The notes beneath the pieces are model-generated. The model saw only the letters and a program-made list of their open reading frames with translations. It had not been told where the DNA came from and searched no databases. Below are positions 25,768 to 34,373 of a stretch of 47,356 nucleotides of DNA, in pieces. Positions within the stretch are counted from its first letter, which is position 1, and the number at the start of each line of letters is the position of its first letter. The position numbers and the translations under genes were made by a program. The stretch comes from Chitinophagaceae bacterium (GTDB lineage Bacteria; Bacteroidota; Bacteroidia; Chitinophagales; Chitinophagaceae): contig JAICXX010000029.1 of NCBI GenBank assembly GCA_025934485.1, positions 1 through 47,356 on the forward strand, given 5' to 3'.

Positions 25768-25775
25768 TATATTTG
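25768..25775 (+). promoter_or_regulatory. -7 element abutting the NIPSNAP start codon
   Basis: TATATTTG, a perfect TAnnTTTG, ends 5 bases before the ATG at 25781. With usual spacing, transcription would begin at or within a base or two of the start codon, implying a leaderless mRNA. Confidence 0.55.
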
Positions 25776-25780
25776 AGCCC

Positions 25781-26494
25781 ATGGAACCATTGAACGATCA
25801 CCGTTACTGGTATGAACTGCGTACGTGGCATTTTTCAAACGATGCACAGCAACAACTCACCGAGACCTGGCTCCGGCAGGCCTTTCTGCCCGCACTCAAC
25901 CGCGCCGGACATCATCCCGTCGGCGTATTCAACGAAACGCAGACCCAGGGAACGGCCCGCCTCTTCATGCTGATCCCCTACCCCGATCTCAAGACCTTCG
26001 CCGCCCTCGAGGCCAGGCTGGCGGCCGATAGCACTTACACTACAGCGGCAGCGACCTATCTCCAGGCGCCGGCAACGAATCCGGCCTATGAACGGATCGA
26101 CAGCTTCCTCCTCCATGCCTTCCGGCACATGCCAGCGATCGAAGTCCCCGAAAAAAAACCACGGCTTTTCGAGCTCCGTTGTTACGAAAGCCCATCCGAG
26201 TCGGCGGGACAGAAAAAGATCACCATGTTCAACGACGCCGGCGAGATCGACATCTTTAAGCGTATCGGCGCGCGACCGGTATTCTTTGGCGAGACCGTCA
26301 TCGGCGAACGGCAGCCCAACCTGATCTATATGCTATGCTTCGATAATATGGACGACCACGACGCACGCTGGAAGACCTTCGGCAGCGATCCGGACTGGCA
26401 ACGGCTCAAAGGCATGGACGAATATTCGGACGCCCGCCTGATCACCCGCATCACCCGTACCTTTCTCACGCCCACGGACTATTCGCAGATCTGA
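25781..26494 (+). CDS. NIPSNAP-family protein
   Basis: This 237-residue protein has two NIPSNAP-type ferredoxin-like domains: YWYELRTWHF at residues 9-18 opens the first, and PRLFELRCYESP at about 127-138 opens the second, followed by KITMFNDAGEIDIFKRIGARPVFFGE and LIYMLCFDNMDDHDARWKTF. These are hallmarks of the family, whose biochemical role in bacteria is unknown. No signal peptide is present in this reading, although many Bacteroidota homologues are exported. It is a single-gene unit, convergent with the membrane-protein gene. Confidence 0.88.
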   Translation: MEPLNDHRYWYELRTWHFSNDAQQQLTETWLRQAFLPALNRAGHHPVGVFNETQTQGTARLFMLIPYPDLKTFAALEARLAADSTYTTAAATYLQAPATNPAYERIDSFLLHAFRHMPAIEVPEKKPRLFELRCYESPSESAGQKKITMFNDAGEIDIFKRIGARPVFFGETVIGERQPNLIYMLCFDNMDDHDARWKTFGSDPDWQRLKGMDEYSDARLITRITRTFLTPTDYSQI

Positions 26495-26531
26495 CGTGCC
26501 CACACCCCGGACCGGCATGGCACTGCCTCCG

Positions 26532-26969
26532 CTACCCAAAATGGCGCGCCGCATAGGCGCACGGCAGCCCAATGGTAACGATCAATATCAGCATATTGAC
26601 AAGCACGAACGCGGGCGTCAATGGCCTCGGCACCGCCTTTGAAAGCGGCACGACCACGAGATTCATCATGCACCAGACAAACACGCCATACACCACCGCA
26701 TCGACAAGCACTCCGCCACCCCAGCCGGCCACCCTGGGCCACACGGCAAAATAAAGCCCCACCCAGCACAACGCGACACAAAAATGAAGGAACAAACCCA
26801 GGATCGCCATGCGGCGGCCTCCCTGAAAAGCGGCAGGACCATAGACGGCGCTGGCAATGTATTGAAAAAGCATCCCCGGTCTCCGATTACCCCGGGCCAG
26901 AAAAAAGCCTAAGGCCGCACCGGCATCGAGGATACCGGCGATCAGCCCTGTTACGAGTAAAACAGCCAT
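26532..26969 (-). CDS. Small four-helix integral membrane protein
   Basis: This 145-residue protein has about four hydrophobic helices: residues 4-22, 49-72, 82-107 and 119-138. A polar, positively charged turn (ARGNRRPGM) follows helix 1, and VYGVFVWCMMNLVVVPLS is in helix 3. It resembles the YagU/DUF1440-like membrane proteins, but I cannot assign a function. It lies 10 bp after the AraC-type regulator in the same direction, so it is probably in its operon and may be its target. Confidence 0.7.
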   Translation of the reverse strand: MAVLLVTGLIAGILDAGAALGFFLARGNRRPGMLFQYIASAVYGPAAFQGGRRMAILGLFLHFCVALCWVGLYFAVWPRVAGWGGGVLVDAVVYGVFVWCMMNLVVVPLSKAVPRPLTPAFVLVNMLILIVTIGLPCAYAARHFG

Positions 26970-26979
26970 TTTTTTGGCA

Positions 26980-27822
26980 TCAAAAGTACCTGCCGCCGGC
27001 TATACCCGTTTTGTAAAAATGCGACAATTGGCTGGGGAGTATGCCCGCATATTTTTTGAACTCATTGGTAAGATGCGCATGATCGTAATAGCCCAGCTCA
27101 TAGGCTACGCGTAGCAAACTTTCTTCCGAGACCGCCGGCATCCCCCGCCGATCGCCCATCGCCGGCACTTCCTTATTAGCCGCTTGTCGCAACCGCTTCA
27201 GCACTTCCTGGAATCGGGCGATCCGCAAAAATTCCTTGGGCCGGATACCCACGTTTTCCTTGAAGATGCGTTCGAGGGTCCGGTTGCTCACATGCGCTTC
27301 CTTTGCCAAGGCCTCCACCGATACCTGCCCGCCTGAAGAATCGACCAGCGCACGCAGCGCACTAAAATCATAGCGCCCCACACGAGGCTCTGGCCGTGAG
27401 TCGAACCAGCGATCCAGCCGCGACGCCAGCCCCTCTTCGCCTTGCATCGCCAAACGTAAACCCTCCTCAGGGAATTCCAGCACCGTATCGACCGCCGGCT
27501 CCATGGTTTGCCCGAACAACGCATAAAATCCACCCGGCCGGAACCGAATGCCGGTGAACAAACCACAGGGCTCGCTTCGGACCACCCCATAGGCCGTCAT
27601 CGTCCCGCCGAGGTACAAAACGCCGGGTTCCAAAGCGACCACCACCTCCGGCCGCGCCATGGGATGATAAAACGCCGTGCTGGCCCCCACATTGCAGAAA
27701 ATATCGGCGCAGCCGTCGGCATACACCCGTCTGCCCGCGGGCCCTGCCCCGGCCCTGCGTACCCAATAGGCCGCGATATGCGCCCGCCATGCCGGCGCCG
27801 GTAGATATTCGAGAAAAGCCAT
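26980..27822 (-). CDS. AraC-family transcriptional regulator
   Basis: This 280-residue protein has an N-terminal sensing domain of the type found before AraC helix-turn-helix domains in Bacteroidota (MAFLEYLPAPAWRAHIAAYW, DGCADIFCNVG, FTGIRFRPGGFYALFG). The C-terminal double HTH spans about 165-275, with VSVEALAKEAHVSNRTLERI in the first HTH and VAYELGYYDHAHLTNEFKKY then G-I-L-P-S-Q in the second. The ligand is unknown. The gene downstream by 10 bp, a small membrane protein, is the likely operon partner. TATCTTGG at 27839-27846 (minus strand) is a near-match promoter element. Confidence 0.9.
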   Translation of the reverse strand: MAFLEYLPAPAWRAHIAAYWVRRAGAGPAGRRVYADGCADIFCNVGASTAFYHPMARPEVVVALEPGVLYLGGTMTAYGVVRSEPCGLFTGIRFRPGGFYALFGQTMEPAVDTVLEFPEEGLRLAMQGEEGLASRLDRWFDSRPEPRVGRYDFSALRALVDSSGGQVSVEALAKEAHVSNRTLERIFKENVGIRPKEFLRIARFQEVLKRLRQAANKEVPAMGDRRGMPAVSEESLLRVAYELGYYDHAHLTNEFKKYAGILPSQLSHFYKTGIAGGRYF

Positions 27823-27848
27823 ACCTGCAAGTTACGTCCCAAGATACA

Positions 27849-28796
27849 TTATTTTATCCGCGCCCGCTCCTCACCGGAACTGCCCTCCTCATGGTGGGTT
27901 TTCTGACCCGACCCAAAACTCCGGCTATACGTCAGCTTCAAAATGGGAAACCGCCGCGACTCCGCATTCCAGCTCATATAAGACCGGCTGTAAAAAGCAT
28001 CGACACCAACCATCCCGACCTTGCTCACGACATTCATCGATCCCAGCACATCGGTGGCGCTGAATTGCAGGCTGCCGCGATTACCCCGCAGCTGTTTTTT
28101 TAGCCCGACATTCACCGAACCATATCCTTCATTTCGGAAAGGCCCATAATAATCCGGTCCGTTGTAAAAACCCGAGACCTCGGCGGTAAACGCCGCCGGC
28201 AGCCTGAAGGTCTCCCGGAAATTCATCGTAAAGGCCCAATAGGTCTTCCCCGCAGACACCAGCAGATAGTCGATCCTGGAGCGCCGCCAGCCGCCGATGA
28301 GATCATAGCTCATCTCCCACCAGGGAGCCACTTTAAAAGGCAGGTTTGCTTCGAGCGTCAGATAATTTTGGAACGCGAGATTCTCCGGCCGGATATAGAT
28401 CAGCTGACTGCCGGGCTGAGCCGTTATCGCCCAGCCGATGATCGGGTCGTCGTCCCGGCTCAACAATACCGAGAACGCATAATCCTCGTCAGTATAGCCC
28501 AATTTCAAATTATTGGTGATCGTGGGTTTCAGCAATGGGTTGCCGGAAAGCACACTCAACGGATCGTTGTAAACGATATAGGAAGATAGATCCTTGTACG
28601 ACGGCCGTGTGATCCGTTTGCTATAGGACAGCTGCAGCAGCGAATGGTCGCTAAGCTTTAAAACGGCATGCACCGAGGTGTAACCCGCGCCGATCCCCTC
28701 GTGCATGGCGATGGCATCTACGCTCCCAAGACTCGGGACCCAGCTGCCGTTGATCAGGCGCTCTATGCCGGAACTGCTGGAGCTGGTGGTATACAT
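27849..28796 (-). pseudogene. C-terminal remnant of TonB-receptor-type outer membrane barrel
   Basis: The reading frame has 315 codons. From about residue 45 it matches the C-terminal barrel of the large Bacteroidota outer-membrane receptors: LLQLSYSKRITRPSYKDL, YNDPLSVLSGNPLLKPTITN, NLKLGY, WAFTMNFRETFRLP, SVNVGLKKQL, and a terminal strand region. The signal peptide, carboxypeptidase-like domain, plug and most of the barrel (normally about 800 residues in all) are absent. An in-frame TAG lies three codons before the ATG, and the first ~35 residues look unrelated to the family. I read it as a truncated gene. It ends a minus-strand cluster with the His-rich protein and the membrane protein. 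Confidence 0.65.
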
Positions 28797-28846
28797 GAGC
28801 CGGAACTACCGCGAACAGGTCCTGCAACAGGTGGTGGCGAACAAGG

Positions 28847-30451
28847 TTATTTCACGGTCCGGTCAAACGCCGCCGTGAGCACCTGCCCGTTCCGCCGCAC
28901 CTCGACCCAGATACGGTAGGTTCCCGGCTGCGGAAACGTATAGGGGAAGCTCACCATATTTTTCATTTGCATGGAAGTATCCATCCCCATCTGCCGTATC
29001 AGCGTCGCCTCGCGTTCCGCCACGGGCATCGCCCGCAACCGTGCTACCACCCTGTCCACACTATCGCTGAACATTCGGGCATCCGGCATCCGGTACTGGG
29101 ACCCGGGTTGCTCCATCCGCTGCTGCAAACCCTCCTGCGCCGCAACAGAAAAGGTACCCACGGGATGCAGATGCACATAAGTGCTGCCATCGTCTTTGAT
29201 GATCGCTGCATGCGCCATCATTCCCAGATAAGGCTCCAGCGCAGCCGGCTTGCCCTGGGCATCATAGACCGCGAAATGCAGATCATACAGCGTACCGGCC
29301 TCCAACGAGCCACTACCCTCCATCATCATAGAAGACCCATCCTTCATCCCCGCGCCCTTACCCGCAGTACCGCAGACGATCGCCTGCGCATCCCCCCGAA
29401 ACGGATTGTCGACAAGATCATTGGGCAGCGCAAAGGCATAAGCGTCATCGGGATCGAGGGAATGCAGCCTATCGCTTAGATTCTGCCCGATCTCGAACGT
29501 ATCCTTTAAGGTCTCGGCAAAACCGGAGATGTTTACGATGTCGGCAAACGCCAGATAACGGCCCCTGGGCAGGGGCGGCAGCTCCGTCCGAAAGTTGGCG
29601 GAGTCCAGCCGTACCGGATGCAGATGCGCAAAGGCATCCATGGTCGGAATTCGGACGATAAAAAGATGCATCAGCTTTCCATGGTCGGGTACGACATAAG
29701 AGAGGTCCCCGCTTCGGGTATGCCCGACATCGATATGAATGGTCAGATCGTTCGCACCATTATCCTGCCGCAACACATAACTCGCATGCATCGGCCGGTA
29801 CATGAACCGCCGGTACCGGCCGGCCCAGGTCTGCCACCAAAGATTACCTCCATAAACGAGACCGGTGGAAAAAAGCGCGGCAACTACGATGGCGATGCGT
29901 TTGGCGCGGCGCCGCGACGCAGTCAACTCTTCACCGCGAGGCATCAACCCATCCGCCACGCTGCTGCCGATGATCGTCAGCATCAACCCAAACAACAACA
30001 CCCCCAACCCGATCAACACATAACCCGTTCCCGCCGGCAATTTCTTCTGCGCCGTCGAGACCGCCATCACCGGCGCCACGATCTCGCCGCTACCCAACGG
30101 GCCGCTCACATGCAACACAATGCCCGAAGAGCCATCGGTCATCAACCAAACGATTCCCTTGTACTGTCCGGGCTGCCCGGCCACCGGCTGCAACGCGTCC
30201 GCCGAAGGCGCCCCCGTACGGCCGGAATAGAAATAGATCGGCTGCGCCGTCACCGTAATCCCACCGCCATTGAGCAGATAGACGGTCACCTGCGCCGTAC
30301 CGGGGATCACATCCGGCGGCTTGACACTCACCAGCAGCCGGTAAGGACCCGCCGTCCCCTCCAGGGCCACATCGGGACTGCCCACATGGGCAAAGGAAGG
30401 ATGGCTGAACCCCACCAGCAAGAGCAGTAGGGCGAAAAGTGAGGACCGCAT
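28847..30451 (-). CDS. Exported His-rich membrane protein, probable metal handling
   Basis: This 534-residue protein has a signal peptide (residues 1-21, ending SFA), an Ig-like FixH/YtkA-style domain at 22-130, two membrane helices (143-162, 186-202) and a large periplasmic part. The latter holds two similar modules: [10 protein letters not shown]...AFAHLHPVR (about 258-281) and [11 protein letters not shown]...YVHLHPVG (about 420-445). The paired HLHP motifs plus Met-rich stretches ([17 protein letters not shown]) suggest copper or other soft-metal binding; similar HLHP proteins occur near copper genes in other bacteria. The 10-bp gap to the membrane protein upstream makes an operon. Metal binding is inferred. 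Confidence 0.7.
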   Translation of the reverse strand: MRSSLFALLLLLVGFSHPSFAHVGSPDVALEGTAGPYRLLVSVKPPDVIPGTAQVTVYLLNGGGITVTAQPIYFYSGRTGAPSADALQPVAGQPGQYKGIVWLMTDGSSGIVLHVSGPLGSGEIVAPVMAVSTAQKKLPAGTGYVLIGLGVLLFGLMLTIIGSSVADGLMPRGEELTASRRRAKRIAIVVAALFSTGLVYGGNLWWQTWAGRYRRFMYRPMHASYVLRQDNGANDLTIHIDVGHTRSGDLSYVVPDHGKLMHLFIVRIPTMDAFAHLHPVRLDSANFRTELPPLPRGRYLAFADIVNISGFAETLKDTFEIGQNLSDRLHSLDPDDAYAFALPNDLVDNPFRGDAQAIVCGTAGKGAGMKDGSSMMMEGSGSLEAGTLYDLHFAVYDAQGKPAALEPYLGMMAHAAIIKDDGSTYVHLHPVGTFSVAAQEGLQQRMEQPGSQYRMPDARMFSDSVDRVVARLRAMPVAEREATLIRQMGMDTSMQMKNMVSFPYTFPQPGTYRIWVEVRRNGQVLTAAFDRTVK

Positions 30452-30461
30452 AAACGAAAGA

Positions 30462-31655
30462 TTAACGTTGAATTTTTAACATCCACTGGCCCCAGCGAAT
30501 ACTAACCCGGGCACAAAGCGTTCCCAGCGCAACGGCGATTGCAAGCCCCATGGCGAACTGCGGCAAAGACGCGATCTCGCCCGGCCGGAACTCATAGCGG
30601 AACGGTGCATCCGGCGGAGCTCCATAATACCAGGTCTGTGCACCAAAGAACCAGTTCCGCGCCCCCGGCGACTCCAGCAGGAACCCGCTCAACGGATATT
30701 GCACCGCCGCCAAACCTACGACAAAACAAAGGCTCACCAAAAAGGCCTTTGTCCAATCGCCCGGCTTTGACCGTTGCAACACCAGGTCCATGGCCATTGC
30801 GGGGATAACCACCAGCGCCGGGAATTGCGCCGGCTGAAAATGCGTGAGATGCGTGAGGATAGGTCCCAGTTTGGGCTCGGCAGGGAACAGCTGCAGGATC
30901 CAGTTCGAACAAGCGACCAGCAGGAAATAACCCGCCGCAACCGCCGTCATCCCCCAGCGCATCCGCAGGGCTATCCCAAAGGCCGGCAACAGGAACAGGC
31001 TGATGACGGCCGCAATGATATAAAAAGGGCCATTGCGTTCGCCCCGGATATGCAGAAAATCCGTGAACAGGGTGTAGACCATACAGAGCAGGCTGCAGGC
31101 GCCGATCACGAACAACGTCTGCAGGATCGCACGATTTCCGACACCCGTGTTGAGATATTTGCAGATGCTCACACACGCGCCGAACTGCAGGAAGATCATA
31201 CCCATCGCCAGCAGCGTATGCGGCGGGCTCAGGATCTTTACATCCAACCCGTACGCGCTATGCCACCAGTTATCGAAAGGCGCCGAAGTGAGCATCGCAA
31301 TGGCGCCCCAGATACAAAAAAGGCTGCCCAGCGAGCTGTAAAAAACGCCCCAGACGCGGATCGCGGTAGCCTGCGAAACCGCCTTGCGGAAAAAAGAATT
31401 GTACAAGACCTGCAACCCCGAGAACAGGCCGGCGAAAATAGCCCCCAGATAGATCAGGATATGCGGCGGCGACAGGAACTTGTCCCTGCCGATCGTTCGG
31501 TGCCAGGAGATATCCCACAGCACCCCGACCATGGTCAGCAACGCCGCCAGCGACACGGCATAGATATACACGGGGATCGCGCCCCTGCCTTCGGCAGCCC
31601 TGGAGCGCATGGCCGCGGGCGCCGGCGTTAACGGCGTGGGTATGGTGAACGACAT
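30462..31655 (-). CDS. Polytopic membrane protein of unknown function
   Basis: This 397-residue protein has about ten hydrophobic helices. I start it at [15 protein letters not shown] (31655); the frame reaches 31703, but that would put the start inside the terminator of the gene upstream. Landmarks are [20 protein letters not shown] and a matching [20 protein letters not shown], an internal duplication of a W-H and S-P-P-H pattern that could bind a metal or heme. I recognise no named family. The HLHP-rich protein follows after 10 bp, suggesting a common envelope metal-related role. The promoter touches the start codon. Confidence 0.75.
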   Translation of the reverse strand: MSFTIPTPLTPAPAAMRSRAAEGRGAIPVYIYAVSLAALLTMVGVLWDISWHRTIGRDKFLSPPHILIYLGAIFAGLFSGLQVLYNSFFRKAVSQATAIRVWGVFYSSLGSLFCIWGAIAMLTSAPFDNWWHSAYGLDVKILSPPHTLLAMGMIFLQFGACVSICKYLNTGVGNRAILQTLFVIGACSLLCMVYTLFTDFLHIRGERNGPFYIIAAVISLFLLPAFGIALRMRWGMTAVAAGYFLLVACSNWILQLFPAEPKLGPILTHLTHFQPAQFPALVVIPAMAMDLVLQRSKPGDWTKAFLVSLCFVVGLAAVQYPLSGFLLESPGARNWFFGAQTWYYGAPPDAPFRYEFRPGEIASLPQFAMGLAIAVALGTLCARVSIRWGQWMLKIQR

Positions 31656-31658
31656 ACT

Positions 31659-31666
31659 CAAATGTA
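31659..31666 (-). promoter_or_regulatory. -7 element abutting the membrane-protein start codon
   Basis: The minus strand reads TACATTTG, a perfect TAnnTTTG, ending 3 bases before the ATG at 31655. It immediately follows the T-tract of the terminator at 31675-31698. Transcription should start in or beside the start codon (leaderless mRNA), or translation uses a later ATG at 31610. Confidence 0.55.
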
Positions 31667-31674
31667 AAAATAAA

Positions 31675-31698
31675 AAAGCGCTCCACGAGGAGCGCTTT
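31675..31698 (-). terminator. Intrinsic terminator of L,D-transpeptidase gene
   Basis: AAAGCGCTCC and GGAGCGCTTT form a perfect 10-bp stem with a 4-base loop. On the minus strand it is followed by TTTATTTTT. It lies 20 bp past the stop codon at 31718. Confidence 0.9.
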
Positions 31699-31717
31699 CG
31701 CAAATTTACTCTTATGT

Positions 31718-32470
31718 CTAGCTATTCAACACGGTGCTTTGTGCCAGGTACTTTTTGGACGGGTAGTAGATAAAGAAACACGAACCGTTCTTCACTACGG
31801 GGATGATCTGCGTCGTCATCTCCGTGGGGATGGCCGGGCAACCAAACGTCGTACCCATCATGCCATACTTATGCACTATTCGCATGCTTACATAATTGGC
31901 GCCATGGATCACGATCGCCCTTTTGCGCGCATTGTCATTAAAGCCTTTGTCGACACCTTCGATGCGCAGCGAGTAACCATTGACACCGGTATACGTACCT
32001 GACGTGATATAAAAACCAAGACTGCTTTTGCAGGATTCCATTTTATTGGAGAAAGCAGTGGCGTATTCATTACCCGAATTGATGCCATGCGCTACAAAGG
32101 TGCGGTACAGCACCCGGTGGTTCCGCACATCGATGACATACATCCGCTGATTGCTCGAGCTCTGGCTGAAATCACAGATCGTGAGCACATTGGTCTTTTT
32201 CAGCAACCCCCTCTTCTTGAGGTTGTAGTAACCGATCCACGCGTTCTGAAAAGCCTGACGGCTCAAACCGGAGTCTTCCAGATCCATATCGAAATAAGCG
32301 GCGGTGGCGGTAGCGAGGACCATCCGCATTTCGGCGCGCTTAGCGGCAATATTTTTATTGATGGTCTTGGTAGAGCGGTATACGGGGCCCGCGTGCAGCA
32401 GCGTCACAGTGCCAAACAGGATTGCCAGAAGTAAGCTGGCTTTAGCGGGGTTGAGGGTTTGAGCTTTCAT
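31718..32470 (-). CDS. L,D-transpeptidase catalytic-domain protein (YkuD_2-like)
   Basis: This 250-residue protein starts at MKAQTLNPAKASLLLAILFG (32470), which gives a signal peptide ending HAGP; a longer frame to 32632 runs into a structured intergenic region. Catalytic landmarks are IVIHGANYVS (His189) and TTFGCPAIP (Cys211), the H...G-C-P pattern of the YkuD_2 family; more common sequences read GRSxGCPA. Such enzymes cross-link or trim peptidoglycan peptides in the periplasm. It is monocistronic, with a strong terminator after it. Confidence 0.85.
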   Translation of the reverse strand: MKAQTLNPAKASLLLAILFGTVTLLHAGPVYRSTKTINKNIAAKRAEMRMVLATATAAYFDMDLEDSGLSRQAFQNAWIGYYNLKKRGLLKKTNVLTICDFSQSSSNQRMYVIDVRNHRVLYRTFVAHGINSGNEYATAFSNKMESCKSSLGFYITSGTYTGVNGYSLRIEGVDKGFNDNARKRAIVIHGANYVSMRIVHKYGMMGTTFGCPAIPTEMTTQIIPVVKNGSCFFIYYPSKKYLAQSTVLNS

Positions 32471-32626
32471 AACAACGGATTTGCTTAATATGATCCAACC
32501 CGCGTACCAGAAGATAACCGATTGTCTTATAATGGGATATTCTCGTGCCAAGTGGAAATCGGCTCCCATTTCGGAACCGATTATCTCTTTTTGGGAAAAA
32601 TTCCCTCTTTTTAAACTCAAATAAAA

Positions 32627-32652
32627 AATCACGGAGAGGAATCCCCGTGATT
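32627..32652 (-). terminator. Orphan intrinsic terminator, minus strand
   Basis: AATCACGG (32627-32634) and CCGTGATT (32645-32652) form a perfect 8-bp stem; on the minus strand it is followed by TTTTATTT. No minus-strand gene lies upstream before the + strand Mla genes, so the transcript it ends is unknown. Confidence 0.5.
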
Positions 32653-32669
32653 ACCAAACCTAACTGCCT

Positions 32670-32813
32670 ATGAAGAACTATAACAGTGTAGTCGATGTAC
32701 GACAAAATGATAGGTATGGATTGGGAAATGTTAACTTTTTTTTAAGAAACAGGCTGGGGAAAATAGACCCCGCGGGAAGGCCCTGTTGCGCTGGCACCAA
32801 ATTCGCCCCCTAA
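32670..32813 (+). CDS. Possible 47-residue leader peptide
   Basis: ATG at 32670 opens 47 codons (MKNYNSVVDVRQNDRYG...) ending with TAA 5 bp before the mlaE ATG. There is no signal peptide or known motif. The tight placement upstream of mlaE could mean coupled translation, but a chance frame is equally likely. Confidence 0.2.
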   Translation: MKNYNSVVDVRQNDRYGLGNVNFFLRNRLGKIDPAGRPCCAGTKFAP

Positions 32814-32818
32814 AGGTG

Positions 32819-33568
32819 ATGAAGGCATTTCTACTACGGATGTACGATATCTACGAGTTCCTGTTGCGGTTCTATAAGGAAGCCTTCCTGCCGCCCTACG
32901 AATACAAAGAGATCATCAACCAGTTCTTCGACGTAGGGATCCGTTCCCTCTCCATTATCTCGCTCACCGGCTTTATCACCGGTATGGTCTTCACCAAACA
33001 ATCCCGTTCTTCACTGGCCGAATTCGGCGCGACCTCGTGGCTGCCTTCGCTCATGGCCATCGCCATCATCCGGGCCCTGGCCCCCCTGGTGACCGCTCTC
33101 ATTGTCGCGGGTAAGGTCGGGTCGCATATCGGTGCCGAACTGGGATCGATGAAGGTCACCGAACAGATCGAAGCCATGGAAGTATCTTCCACCAACCCCT
33201 TTAAGTTCCTGATCGTCAGCCGCGTACTGGCTACAACTTGCATGGTTCCCATCCTGGCTGCCTACATGGGACTGGTCGCCATGCTTGGCGCTTATGTCAA
33301 TGTGCATTTTAACGAGGAAACCAGCTTTACCACCTTCTTCCAGGCCGCGTTTGTCCGTATCACTTTTATCGATATTGCCGTGCTGGTACTCAAATCGGCC
33401 GTTTATGGCTTCACGATCGGCTTCACCGGCTGTTTCAACGGCTACTACGCCGACCATGGCACCGTGGGCGTGGGCCGTGCCGCCAATACCTCCGTGGTGA
33501 TTTCGATGTTTCTAATTTTTGTTGAAGAAATGCTTATAGTTCAATTGGTTCACAGTTATTTACATTAA
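32819..33568 (+). CDS. mlaE: Mla-type ABC transporter permease
   Basis: This 249-residue inner-membrane protein has about five to six helices. I start it at the ATG at 32819, which follows TAAAGGTG; a TTG frame to 32786 is less likely. Family landmarks are ITGMVFTKQSRSSLAEFGA, IRALAPLVTALIVAGKVGSHIGAELGSMKVTEQIEAMEV (the conserved cytoplasmic coupling loop) and the C-terminal GFTGCFNGYYADHGTVGVGR. With the ATPase and MCE protein that follow it forms a phospholipid-transport complex between inner and outer membranes. It starts the mlaE-mlaF-mlaD operon, with a 4-bp gap to mlaF. Confidence 0.92.
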   Translation: MKAFLLRMYDIYEFLLRFYKEAFLPPYEYKEIINQFFDVGIRSLSIISLTGFITGMVFTKQSRSSLAEFGATSWLPSLMAIAIIRALAPLVTALIVAGKVGSHIGAELGSMKVTEQIEAMEVSSTNPFKFLIVSRVLATTCMVPILAAYMGLVAMLGAYVNVHFNEETSFTTFFQAAFVRITFIDIAVLVLKSAVYGFTIGFTGCFNGYYADHGTVGVGRAANTSVVISMFLIFVEEMLIVQLVHSYLH

Positions 33569-33572
33569 TACA

Positions 33573-34373
33573 GTGGAAACGAATAAGACATCCCTTAAAA
33601 AGCCATCCGTGAGCATCGACCGGGGCAATGCCGTGATCTCGCTGCGGGACGTGCATAAATCCTTTGGCGAGATGGCTGTCCTCAAAGGGGTGGATCTGGA
33701 TGTTTTTAAAGGCGAGAATGTGGTCGTATTGGGACGCAGCGGCAGTGGTAAATCCGTATTGATCAAGATCATCGTCGGTCTCCTGTTGCCCGACCGCGGG
33801 ACCGTGCGGGTGTTGGGCTGTGCTGTCGGCAGCCTGGACACCCGCGAATTGCAACAACTTCGGAGCAAGATCGGCTTTTCGTTCCAGAGCTCGGCCCTTT
33901 ACGACGGGATGAATGTCCGTGCTAACCTCGAGTTCCCCCTCGTCCGTAATAAACGAAACCTTACGCGCAAAGAGATCGACGAAGCCGTTGCCCAAGTGCT
34001 GGATGACGTAGGCCTGTCTCAAACGATCAACCAGATGCCTTCCGAATTATCCGGCGGCCAAAAGAAGCGCATAGGCATTGCCCGCACCCTGATCCTGCAC
34101 CCCGACATCATGCTCTATGATGAACCCACGGCGGGTCTCGACCCCGTGACCAGCGAGGAGATCAACGACCTGATCAACGAGGTACAGCAACGCTATAACA
34201 GCAGCGCGGTGATCATCACCCACGATCTCACCTGTGCGCGCTTTACCGGCGACCGGGTCGTGATGCTGTCGGAAGGCAAATTCATCCGGCAGGGCAGCTT
34301 CGATGAGGTGTTCAATACGGACGATACCAGGGTACAAGATTTTTATAACTATAATTTTATCACCAAGGCATGA
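33573..34373 (+). CDS. mlaF: Mla-type ABC transporter ATP-binding protein
   Basis: This 266-residue ATPase has a GTG start at 33573. Walker A is GRSGSGKS (54-61), the signature LSGGQKKR (159-166), and Walker B IMLYDEP with catalytic Glu184. The Q-loop (SFQSSALYDGMNV) and TAGLDP D-loop are also present. The S-A-L-Y-D region after the Q-loop is typical of MlaF-type ATPases. It powers lipid movement with the permease encoded just upstream and the MCE protein whose ATG overlaps this stop codon (ATGA). Confidence 0.93.
   Translation: METNKTSLKKPSVSIDRGNAVISLRDVHKSFGEMAVLKGVDLDVFKGENVVVLGRSGSGKSVLIKIIVGLLLPDRGTVRVLGCAVGSLDTRELQQLRSKIGFSFQSSALYDGMNVRANLEFPLVRNKRNLTRKEIDEAVAQVLDDVGLSQTINQMPSELSGGQKKRIGIARTLILHPDIMLYDEPTAGLDPVTSEEINDLINEVQQRYNSSAVIITHDLTCARFTGDRVVMLSEGKFIRQGSFDEVFNTDDTRVQDFYNYNFITKA

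Larger units (their letters stand above)
32471..32818. other. 348-bp intergenic region with hairpins
   Basis: This divergent gap has no clear long gene. It holds a repeated AACCGATT (about 32514 and 32576), an AATCGG/CCGATT inverted repeat (32557-32582), GGGAA-AAA-TTCCC with a T-rich tail (32593-32612, + strand), the minus-strand terminator-like hairpin at 32627-32652, and a 47-codon + frame at 32670-32813. No perfect promoter motif faces the Mla genes; TAACTTTT at 32732-32739 is the nearest. Confidence 0.5.

Noticed and set aside
28711..28870. Short + strand frame (MPELLELVVYMSRNYR...) across the receptor remnant junction.
   Set aside because: It is short, antisense to two frames, and has no supporting start signal; probably chance.
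32442..32705. Minus-strand frame of 87 codons upstream of the L,D-transpeptidase gene.
   Set aside because: It overlaps the signal peptide region of that gene and runs through a terminator hairpin.
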